Under the pieces are notes generated by a model. The model worked only from the letters and a program-made list of their open reading frames with translations, did no database searches and had not been told where the DNA came from. Shown piece after piece: positions 24,010 to 30,984 of a stretch of 64,000 nt of DNA. Source of the DNA: Peptoniphilus_B koenoeneniae (GTDB lineage: Bacteria; Bacillota; Clostridia; Tissierellales; Peptoniphilaceae); the NCBI RefSeq assembly GCF_030812875.1, contig NZ_JAUSTN010000001.1:1-64000 (forward strand). The letters run 5' to 3'. Both the position numbers and the translations under genes were made by a program. How positions within the stretch are numbered: position 1 is the first letter of the stretch; each line of letters starts with the position of its first letter.

Positions 24010-24653
24010 TGAGCAATGTAACTTACGAATTTACAGAAGACTATATAAGAAGTCTGATTAAAGAAAAAGATGAACTTTTAATTGCAATGAGAGTTTATGC
24101 AGAAAAAAATCATGTTCCTATAATTGAAAAAGAATGTGAAGATTTCTATAAATTTTTGCTTAATATCCTTAAACCTGAAAAAATCTTGGAGCTTGGCACT
24201 GCTATAGGATATTCTGCCATAGTCTTTGCAAAAACAAGTGGAGCTTTTATTAAAAGTGTTGAAATTTCTGAGGATATGATAAAGCTCGCAGAAGAAAACA
24301 TTAAAAATGCCAATTTGGAAAATAATATAAAAGTTATAAATAAAGATGCTCTGGAATTTTTGCTGGAAACAAAAGATTCTTATGACTTAATTTTTATTGA
24401 TGCTGCAAAGGGTCAATATGAAAAATATTTTGATGAAGCTGTAAAACATTTAAATAGAGGCGGAACAATTATTTGTGACAATGTCTTATTTAGGGGAATG
24501 ATTGCAAATCAAAATCTTGTAAAGAGAAGAAAAATAACAATTGTAAAAAGATTAAGAAAATTTTTAAATAGAATAAAAGATGATGGAAGCTACTCATCTA
24601 CAATAGTTCCTATTGGAGATGGAGTATTGTTGGTTAGGAGGATTAGTGAATAA
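24009..24653 (+). CDS. trmR: tRNA 5-hydroxyuridine O-methyltransferase TrmR-like (YrrM)
   Basis: SAM-dependent methyltransferase of the class I O-methyltransferase family 3, 214 residues. SAM motif ILELGTAIGYSAI, acidic SVEISEDM, and metal-binding IFIDAAKGQY and IICDNVLF. In Bacillus, YrrM (TrmR) methylates 5-hydroxyuridine at the wobble base to mo5U. The next gene encodes a U32 protein that makes the hydroxyuridine, and the two overlap by eight bases, so they should form one pathway. tRNA-Val(TAC) and tRNA-Thr(TGT) in this window are expected substrates. Confidence 0.88.
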   Translation: MSNVTYEFTEDYIRSLIKEKDELLIAMRVYAEKNHVPIIEKECEDFYKFLLNILKPEKILELGTAIGYSAIVFAKTSGAFIKSVEISEDMIKLAEENIKNANLENNIKVINKDALEFLLETKDSYDLIFIDAAKGQYEKYFDEAVKHLNRGGTIICDNVLFRGMIANQNLVKRRKITIVKRLRKFLNRIKDDGSYSSTIVPIGDGVLLVRRISE

Positions 24654-25872
24654 AATAGAATTACTTGCTCCTGCGGGAGATTTAAATAAACTGAAAACTG
24701 CAATAGATTATGGCGCCGATGCAGTTTATTTAGGCGGAGAAAGTTTTGGACTTAGAAAGGCTTCAAAAAATTTTTCCTTAGATCAAATAGAAGAAGGGGT
24801 TAAATATGCTCATGAAAGAAATAAAAATGTCCATGTAACTCTTAATATAGTACCCCACAACAAAGATATTTCAGGAATTGAAGAATATGCAAAAGCCTTA
24901 CAAGATATAGGAGTTGATGCTGTAATTGTGTCAGATCCGGGTATGTTTATGAGAATTAAAAATGCTGCGGATAAATTAGATATACACATTTCAACACAAG
25001 GTTCAGTAACAAATTCATCTACAGTTCAATTTTGGCAACAAATGGGAGCCAAAAGAGTTGTCCTTGCAAGAGAACTATCCCTTGAAGAAATAAAGGAAAT
25101 AATAAGGGAAACTCACGATATAGAAATAGAAACTTTTGCCCATGGAGCAATGTGTATGTCTTATTCAGGCAGATGCCTTTTATCAAATTATATGACAGGA
25201 AGAGATGCAAACATGGGAGATTGTGCTCAACCTTGCAGATATAAATATTATCTTGTAGAAGAAAAAAGACCGGGGGAATATTTTCCCATAGAAGAACATG
25301 AAGAAGGGTCTTTTATTATGAATTCTAAAGATCTTTGCATGATAGACCATATAGATGATTTAATTGAAGCCGGAATCAGATCTTTGAAAATTGAGGGAAG
25401 AGTAAAAAGTGAATATTACCTTGCCACAACTATAAGGTCTTATAGGATGGCTATTGATGAATATTATAAAGATCCTAAAAATTATAAATATGATCCCTAT
25501 CTTATGGAAGAACTTAAAAAAGTTTCTCACAGAGATTGGACAAAGGGATTTTTTTATGGAAAAGTTAAAAGCGATTCACAAGTTTATACTGACAATTCCT
25601 ATATTAGAGGCTACGATTTCATAGGAATTGTATTGGATTATGATGAAGAAAGTAAAATGGCAACAGTGGAAATGAGAAACAGAGTTTTTGATGGAGATAC
25701 TGTTGAAATTTTTGGACCTGGCAAAAAACATTTTACTCAAAAAATTGAGGGTATGTTCGATAAGAATAATAAGCCAATTGACCTTGCAAATAAGGTTCAA
25801 ATGATTTTTAAATTTAAAATAAAAGAGCCGGTCGCTTATAATTATATGATAAGAAGGAAGAATGAGGAATGA
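24646..25872 (+). CDS. trhP: U32-family tRNA uridine-34 hydroxylation protein (YrrO/TrhP-like)
   Basis: Protein of 408 residues, of the 'peptidase U32' family; in bacteria members act in prephenate-dependent hydroxylation of tRNA U34. N-terminal LLAPAGDLNKLKTAIDYGAD, signature ETFAHGAMCMSYSGRCLLSN, and clustered cysteines in GDCAQPCRYKYY, the likely Fe-S site. The start is GTG 24646 with AGGAGG; an upstream frame from 24613 is inside trmR. Bacillus has two such genes in this place (yrrN, yrrO); only one is present here. It lies between trmR and udk as in Bacillus. Confidence 0.88.
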   Translation: MNKIELLAPAGDLNKLKTAIDYGADAVYLGGESFGLRKASKNFSLDQIEEGVKYAHERNKNVHVTLNIVPHNKDISGIEEYAKALQDIGVDAVIVSDPGMFMRIKNAADKLDIHISTQGSVTNSSTVQFWQQMGAKRVVLARELSLEEIKEIIRETHDIEIETFAHGAMCMSYSGRCLLSNYMTGRDANMGDCAQPCRYKYYLVEEKRPGEYFPIEEHEEGSFIMNSKDLCMIDHIDDLIEAGIRSLKIEGRVKSEYYLATTIRSYRMAIDEYYKDPKNYKYDPYLMEELKKVSHRDWTKGFFYGKVKSDSQVYTDNSYIRGYDFIGIVLDYDEESKMATVEMRNRVFDGDTVEIFGPGKKHFTQKIEGMFDKNNKPIDLANKVQMIFKFKIKEPVAYNYMIRRKNEE

Positions 25873-26489
25873 AAAAACCTGTAGTAATTGGAATAGCTGG
25901 AGGAAGCGGAAGCGGAAAATCAACTGTAACAAAAGAACTTATAAAATTAATTGACAAAGATTCAGTTACAGTTATTGAACAAGACTCCTATTATAAAGAT
26001 CAATCAGATAAACCCTTCGAAGAAAGAATAAAGACAAACTACGATCACCCCTTTGCTTTTGACAATGATCTTTTAATTTCTCAACTTAAGGATTTAATAG
26101 ATGGCAAAACAATTGAAAAACCAATTTATGATTTTGAAGTTCACAACAGAAAAAAAGAAAGGGAAAATGTAAGCCCATCAGATGTAATAATCCTTGAAGG
26201 AATTTTAATTTTAACAGAAGAAAAAATAAGAGAACTTCTTGATATAAAAGTATTTGTGGATACAGATAGTGATGTTAGGATTATAAGAAGAATTTTAAGG
26301 GACTTAAAAGAAAGAGGCAGGACTTTAGATTCTGTAATTTTACAGTATATGTCCAGTGTAAGACCTGCCCATTTGCAATTTGTAGAGCCTTCAAAAAGAT
26401 ATGCGGATATAATTATCCCAGAAGGAGGCTACAACAAAGTTGCCATTGATTTAATAAATACAAAAATTCAACAAGTTTTAAATTCTTAA
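25869..26489 (+). CDS. udk: uridine kinase
   Basis: Phosphorylates uridine and cytidine in pyrimidine salvage. 206 residues. Walker A AGGSGSGKST (10-19), then QDSYYKDQS and the substrate region YDHPFAFD; the ARTICLE-like RRILRDLKERGR segment is conserved in the family. Overlaps the U32 gene by four bases. Its stop codon overlaps the stop of the opposing pdxR gene. Confidence 0.95.
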   Translation: MKKPVVIGIAGGSGSGKSTVTKELIKLIDKDSVTVIEQDSYYKDQSDKPFEERIKTNYDHPFAFDNDLLISQLKDLIDGKTIEKPIYDFEVHNRKKERENVSPSDVIILEGILILTEEKIRELLDIKVFVDTDSDVRIIRRILRDLKERGRTLDSVILQYMSSVRPAHLQFVEPSKRYADIIIPEGGYNKVAIDLINTKIQQVLNS

Positions 26490-27856
26490 GAAATAGAATT
26501 AATAAGTTCAATAATTTTATTAATTCCTTCTTCAAGAGAAGTTTTTGACATGTTACCGAAGCCGAGTATTAATCTCGGCTTTTTGTATTTTATAGGTCTG
26601 CTTAAAAAATTTGAAATTCCCTGAATAAAAATAGAATTATCTCTTAAATATTTTATAAGCTCCTCTTCACTAATAGAAGTATCAACCTCTAAAATAAAAT
26701 GAAGGCCGGCTTTTTTATCAAAGACTTTAAATTTTTTTTGGTTTTTAAAAAGAGAAAGGGCAAACTTTCGCCTTTCATCGTATAATTTTCTCATTTTATT
26801 TAAATGTCTTTCAAAAAAGCCTCCGTCTATAAATTTAGAAAGAGAAATTTGAATAAGGTTCGGAACAGGGCAATTTAAAAAAGGTTTTAAATCTTCATAT
26901 TTTTTTAAAAGGTCCTTTGGCAAAATCATATAGCTTACACGAAGAGTAGGTGAAATTGATTTTGAAAAATTGGAAATATAAATAACCCTATCAATTTTAT
27001 CCAAACTTTTTAAAGCGGGGATAGGTCTTCCGTAATATTTAAACTCACTGTCATAGTCATCTTCAATAATGAAACCGGAAACTTTATTTGAAAAATTTAA
27101 AAGCTTTATTCTTCTGTCAATGGGAAGTATTGAGCCGACAGGAAATTGGTGAGATGGGGTAACCAAAAAAATATTTGAATTTTTTGGAATTTTTGATGGA
27201 TTTATTCCATAATCGTCTACATCGGTAAAATCATATTTAAAGCCATTAAGATCAAATAATTTTAAAAGATTTTTATAACCGGGATTTTCTAAAGTAAATT
27301 TTGAATTTTTAGGCAAAATATAAAAAAGAGCCTGAAATAAATATTCTATACCGGAACTTACAATTATACTCTGAGGATTAGTTTTAATGCCTCTTGCAGA
27401 CAACAAATAATTTGCAATGGAATTTCTAAGTTCATAAAGACCTTTGGGATCTCTTGTATTTAAGAGATTTTCTAAAGATAGGGATTCATTAATTAATTTT
27501 TTAAAATTAGTGTTTGGAAAATTAAAAGTTGAATTTTTATTTAAATCAAAATCATACTTATAATTTAAAAATTTTTTGGAGATTAAATTTTTTTCTTCTT
27601 TTTTTATATTAATAAGGTTATCAATATCGGCAACAAAAAAGCCTACTCTTTCCTTTGAATAAATGTAGCCCTCATCCATTAAAGTTTCATAAGCGGAAGT
27701 AACTGTATTAACGGAAACTCCAAGATGATTTGACAAATTTCTCTTAGAAGGCAAGGGAGTACCGCTTTTTAAATTTCCAAAAATAATTTCATTTCTTATG
27801 TGATTGTAAAGTTGTAAAAATAAAGGTTCATCTTTATTAAAATTTAAAGTTATCAT
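26486..27856 (-). CDS. pdxR: MocR-family regulator, PdxR-like
   Basis: The only convincing minus-strand gene of the window; 456 residues. Residues 1-75 are a GntR-type winged helix (SKRNLSNHLGVSVNTVTSAY); the rest is a fold-type I aminotransferase-like domain, with the PLP lysine in SNFSKSISPTLR and the motif EDDYDSEFKYYG. MocR regulators beside pdxS sense PLP and control vitamin B6 synthesis. It is divergent from pdxS with 90 bases between them, the classical arrangement for PdxR, and its end overlaps udk by four bases. Confidence 0.92.
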   Translation of the reverse strand: MITLNFNKDEPLFLQLYNHIRNEIIFGNLKSGTPLPSKRNLSNHLGVSVNTVTSAYETLMDEGYIYSKERVGFFVADIDNLINIKKEEKNLISKKFLNYKYDFDLNKNSTFNFPNTNFKKLINESLSLENLLNTRDPKGLYELRNSIANYLLSARGIKTNPQSIIVSSGIEYLFQALFYILPKNSKFTLENPGYKNLLKLFDLNGFKYDFTDVDDYGINPSKIPKNSNIFLVTPSHQFPVGSILPIDRRIKLLNFSNKVSGFIIEDDYDSEFKYYGRPIPALKSLDKIDRVIYISNFSKSISPTLRVSYMILPKDLLKKYEDLKPFLNCPVPNLIQISLSKFIDGGFFERHLNKMRKLYDERRKFALSLFKNQKKFKVFDKKAGLHFILEVDTSISEEELIKYLRDNSIFIQGISNFLSRPIKYKKPRLILGFGNMSKTSLEEGINKIIELINSIS

Positions 27857-27878
27857 CTGGTACCTCGAAAATAAATAG

Positions 27879-27916
27879 TTTTGATACTTTTGATGATATC
27901 AAAAAACGCTTATAAT
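27879..27916 (+). promoter_or_regulatory. pdxS promoter with candidate PdxR operator
   Basis: TTTTGAT occurs at 27879-27885 and, nine bases on, at 27888-27894; its reverse complement ATCAAAA is at 27898-27904. MocR regulators commonly bind direct plus inverted repeats. A TATAAT -10 box lies at 27911-27916; the -35 region falls within the repeats (TTGATG, 15-base spacer). Confidence 0.6.
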
Positions 27917-27946
27917 GTCATTAAAATAATAAATGAGAGGTAAAAT

Positions 27947-28804
27947 ATGAATAAAAAATTTATTGAACTTACAAACTCCTTAAAGGGTGGAGTAATTATG
28001 GATGTAACAAGCCCTGAACAAGCAAAAATTGCAGAAGAAGCTGGAGCAGTTGCAGTTATGGCTCTCGAAAGAATTCCTGCCGACATTAGAGCTGTGGGAG
28101 GAGTATCAAGAATGAGTGATCCTAAGATGATTAAAGAAATTAAAAAAACAGTAAAAATTCCTGTAATGGCAAAATGCAGAATAGGACATTTTGTTGAAGC
28201 ATCAATCCTTGAAGCTATAGGAATAGACTACATAGATGAATCTGAAGTCTTAACTCCGGCAGACAACGATAACCACATTGATAAGAAAAACTTTAAAACA
28301 CCTTTTGTATGTGGCGCAAGAGATTTAGGAGAAGCTTTGAGAAGAATTGAAGAAGGGGCTTCTATGATCAGAACAAAAGGTGAAGCAGGAACAGGAGATG
28401 TTTCTCAAGCTGTAAATCATTTAAGAAAAATCATAGGTCAAATGTCTTTTGTAGCAAGTTTAAAAGAAGACGAATTATATAAAACAGCAAAAGAAATGCA
28501 AGTAAGTTATGAACTTTTAAAATATGTTCATGACAATAAAAAACTTCCAGTTGCAAACTTTAGTGCTGGCGGAGTGGCAACACCAGCAGACGCAGCTCTT
28601 ATGAGAAGATTAGGAGCTGAAGGAGTATTTGTAGGATCAGGAATTTTTAAATCAAATAATCCAGAAAAAAGAGCTAAAGCAATTGTAAAGGCAGTTGAAA
28701 ATTACATGGATGACAAAATAATTGCTGAAGTATCTGAAGATCTTGGAGAAGCAATGGTTGGCATAAATGAAGAAGAAATAAAAATAATAATGGCTAACAG
28801 ATAG
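27947..28804 (+). CDS. pdxS: pyridoxal 5'-phosphate synthase subunit PdxS
   Basis: Builds PLP from ribose 5-phosphate, glyceraldehyde 3-phosphate and ammonia. 285 residues. D19, the catalytic K76 in VMAKCRIGHF and the second lysine in RTKGEAGTGDV are present, as is the phosphate loop FSAGGVATPADAALM. The glutaminase partner PdxT normally follows directly; here a terminator and a gene-free stretch follow instead. PdxS alone can use free ammonia; pdxT may also lie elsewhere. Confidence 0.97.
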   Translation: MNKKFIELTNSLKGGVIMDVTSPEQAKIAEEAGAVAVMALERIPADIRAVGGVSRMSDPKMIKEIKKTVKIPVMAKCRIGHFVEASILEAIGIDYIDESEVLTPADNDNHIDKKNFKTPFVCGARDLGEALRRIEEGASMIRTKGEAGTGDVSQAVNHLRKIIGQMSFVASLKEDELYKTAKEMQVSYELLKYVHDNKKLPVANFSAGGVATPADAALMRRLGAEGVFVGSGIFKSNNPEKRAKAIVKAVENYMDDKIIAEVSEDLGEAMVGINEEEIKIIMANR

Positions 28805-28833
28805 AATTTCATAATTTATCTAACTCCTATAAA

Positions 28834-28863
28834 CCCATCGATTAAGTCGATGGGATTTTTTTA
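28834..28863 (+). terminator. terminator after pdxS
   Basis: The stem CCCATCGA/TCGATGGG with loop TTAAG and a T tract. It ends the pdxS transcript, showing that no pdxT is co-transcribed. Confidence 0.93.
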
Positions 28864-28879
28864 TTTAAACAAAAATAAA

Positions 28880-29073
28880 ATGCTTCACATAGAGCATAAA
28901 AAATATTTAAAAAAATTGGTTTTGATTTCTCGCACAGATATTTATGAAAAATATAGAGACCAATTTTATTGGTTCGGCGGCCTTAGCCAAATGAAATAAA
29001 ATAAAAAATAATGCTTCACATATGGCATAAAAAATAAAAAACAAAAAATGTTTCAAATAAATCATAAAAAATT
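28880..29073. repeat. intergenic repeat block (repeat family, copy 2)
   Basis: This stretch between pdxS and mraZ holds no gene. It carries three copies of the ATGCTTCACATA...CATAAAAAA motif (28880-28903, 29011-29035, 29048-29073), plus the palindrome GACCAAT-TTT-ATTGGTT (28958-28974) followed by GGCGGCCTTAGCC and AAATAAAATAAAAAAT. The palindrome, G/C stem and A-rich tail occur in the same order at 3420-3553. Confidence 0.7.
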
Positions 29074-29130
29074 AAAAAATTTTTTTAAAATATTGAAAAT
29101 AACTAAAATTACAGTAGATTTACCTGATGA

Positions 29131-29187
29131 GATGGTGTAAAATATAAGCAAATGGAGTAATATGGTTTAAAATGGAGTAAAAGGGAG
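29131..29187 (+). promoter_or_regulatory. MraZ operator repeats
   Basis: Ten-base units with core ATGG(T/A)(G/T)TAA at 29131 (GATGGTGTAA), 29151 (AATGGAGTAA), 29161 (TATGGTTTAA) and 29171 (AATGGAGTAA), all in one ten-base register, then AAGGGAG as the ribosome binding site. MraZ is known to bind TGG-containing direct repeats of ten-base period ahead of its own gene. A TAAAAT at 29138-29143 may be the -10 box. Confidence 0.75.
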
Positions 29188-29193
29188 AAAAAA

Positions 29194-29625
29194 ATGCTTA
29201 TAGGCCAATACAATCTCACCCTCGATGAAAGAGGAAGAATAACAATTCCATCTAAATTTCGTGATTCAATTTTAGGAGATTTTGTACTTACTAAAGGCTT
29301 AGATAATTGTGTCTTTTTATATCCTAAAAATGAATGGGAGAGAATAACCTCCAAACTTAAAGAACTACCACTTTCAAATAAAAATGCCAGAGCATTTCTT
29401 AGGAACTTTTACTCCGGAGCCGTTACTTCATCTATTGATAAACAGGGTAGAGTTTTGCTCCCTCAAAATCTTAGAGACCATGCTGAAATGGGAAAAGAAC
29501 TTGTGATTATAGGTCTTGATACGAGGGCTGAAATATGGGCACAAGACAAGTGGGAAGAATTTAATTCTCAAGAAGGATTAAGTTACGAAGAACAAGCCCA
29601 AACTTTAGATCAGTTAGGTATATAA
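29194..29625 (+). CDS. mraZ: transcriptional regulator MraZ
   Basis: First gene of the division and cell wall cluster, 143 residues. Two SpoVT-AbrB-like halves each carry the DxxxR signature: LDERGRITIPSKFRD and IDKQGRVLLPQNLRD. The family represses its own operon by binding repeats such as those just upstream. rsmH begins on the base after its stop codon. Confidence 0.97.
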   Translation: MLIGQYNLTLDERGRITIPSKFRDSILGDFVLTKGLDNCVFLYPKNEWERITSKLKELPLSNKNARAFLRNFYSGAVTSSIDKQGRVLLPQNLRDHAEMGKELVIIGLDTRAEIWAQDKWEEFNSQEGLSYEEQAQTLDQLGI

Positions 29626-30579
29626 ATGAAATTTGAACACACTCCGGTTTTATTTGATGAAACCATAAATTTATTAAATATAAGAAAAAATAAAATATAT
29701 GTAGACGGAACTTTAGGCGGAGCGGGACATTCATCGGAAATACTTAGAAGACTTGAAGGAACAGGTCTATTAATAGGCATTGATCAGGATAAGATAGCTT
29801 TAGAAGCGTCAGAGAAGAGATTATCTAAAATTAATCAAAACTATAAATTGTTTCACAACAATTATGGAAATTTTGAAGAAGTTTTAAATTCATTAGATAT
29901 AGATAAGGTTGACGGAATTTTACTTGATCTTGGAGTAAGCTCATATCAATTTGACCAGGGAGACAGAGGTTTTTCTTATAAATATGACGGGCCTCTTGAT
30001 ATGAGAATGGACGATTCCATGGAAATAAGTGCTAAAGATATTGTCAATGACTATTCTAAGGAAGATTTAATCAGAATTTTCAGGCAATATGGTGAAGAAA
30101 AGTGGTCTCAAAGAATTGCGGAATTTATTGTAGAAAAAAGAAATGAGAAAAAAATTGAAACTACTTTCGAGCTGGTTGATATTATAAAAGCTGCAATTCC
30201 TATGAAATTCAGAGCAAAAGGTCCCCATCCTGCAAAAAGAGTTTTCCAAGCTTTAAGAATAGAAACTAACAATGAGATAGGTGTGTTGAGAAAAAGCCTT
30301 GGAAAAATGATAGAGAGACTTAATGTGGGTGGGAGAATATGTGTAATATCTTTTCATTCTCTTGAAGACAGGATAGTTAAAGAAACTTTTAAATATTACT
30401 ACCTTGATTGTATTTGTCCACCGGAAATGCCCTACTGCAATTGCGATAAAAAAAGGGAAATAGAAATTATTACAAGAAAACCTATAGTAGCTTCAAAAGA
30501 AGAGCTTGAAGAAAATAACAGAGCGCACTCAGCAAAATTAAGATGTGCGGAAAAAATTGGAGATAGCCATGAAGGGTAA
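29626..30579 (+). CDS. rsmH: 16S rRNA (cytosine-1402 N4) methyltransferase RsmH
   Basis: Methylates C1402 in the ribosomal decoding site. 317 residues, normal. SAM-binding YVDGTLGGAGHSSEIL, the family signature LDLGVSSYQFDQGDRGFSY, and CVISFHSLEDRIVK. It follows mraZ with no gap and only a weak ribosome binding site, so it is probably translated by coupling. The end overlaps ftsL by 11 bases. Confidence 0.97.
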   Translation: MKFEHTPVLFDETINLLNIRKNKIYVDGTLGGAGHSSEILRRLEGTGLLIGIDQDKIALEASEKRLSKINQNYKLFHNNYGNFEEVLNSLDIDKVDGILLDLGVSSYQFDQGDRGFSYKYDGPLDMRMDDSMEISAKDIVNDYSKEDLIRIFRQYGEEKWSQRIAEFIVEKRNEKKIETTFELVDIIKAAIPMKFRAKGPHPAKRVFQALRIETNNEIGVLRKSLGKMIERLNVGGRICVISFHSLEDRIVKETFKYYYLDCICPPEMPYCNCDKKREIEIITRKPIVASKEELEENNRAHSAKLRCAEKIGDSHEG

Positions 30580-30970
30580 GTTAAAAAGGCAAAAAAGCCT
30601 TATAAGAAAAAGAAAAATTAAAATGTCTAACATGCCACTTGTACTTACTTGTATACTTGTTATAATATTATCTATAGTTGTAACAGCTCTTCAAGCACAA
30701 ATTTCAAATTTAGATAGAGCATTGATAAAACAAGAAAGCGAAATAAAAGATCTTGAAAATACAAAATTGTCTCTTGAAGGAGAAATAAAAGGAATTATAA
30801 GTTCTCAAGAAATTCAAGATGCAGCAATGTATAAACTTGGAATGGTTCATCCGGATGAAAAACAAATTGTTTACATAGATGTCAAGGAAGATAAAAAACA
30901 AAAAGATGTTAACAACAACGTATTTTTAAGTCCCATAGTTTCAGTTATTAAATCATTTACTAAAAATTAA
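30569..30970 (+). CDS. ftsL: cell division protein FtsL-like
   Basis: Small bitopic membrane protein of 133 residues: a basic N terminus (KGKLKRQKSLIRKRKIK), one membrane helix (about 24-44) and an extracytoplasmic leucine-zipper-like coiled coil (about 45-80). FtsL joins FtsQ/DivIB and DivIC to recruit the septal synthase. The start is ATG 30569 with TTGGAG upstream; a GTG 24 bases earlier is possible. Assigned more from shape and position between rsmH and the PBP gene than from sequence identity, which is always low in this family. Confidence 0.85.
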   Translation: MKGKLKRQKSLIRKRKIKMSNMPLVLTCILVIILSIVVTALQAQISNLDRALIKQESEIKDLENTKLSLEGEIKGIISSQEIQDAAMYKLGMVHPDEKQIVYIDVKEDKKQKDVNNNVFLSPIVSVIKSFTKN

Positions 30971-30984
30971 CTGGGGAGGCAGTT

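Noticed and set aside
28805..29193. A missed pdxT or other short gene after pdxS
   Set aside because: All frames are broken by stops in this A/T-rich stretch; no glutaminase motif is seen.
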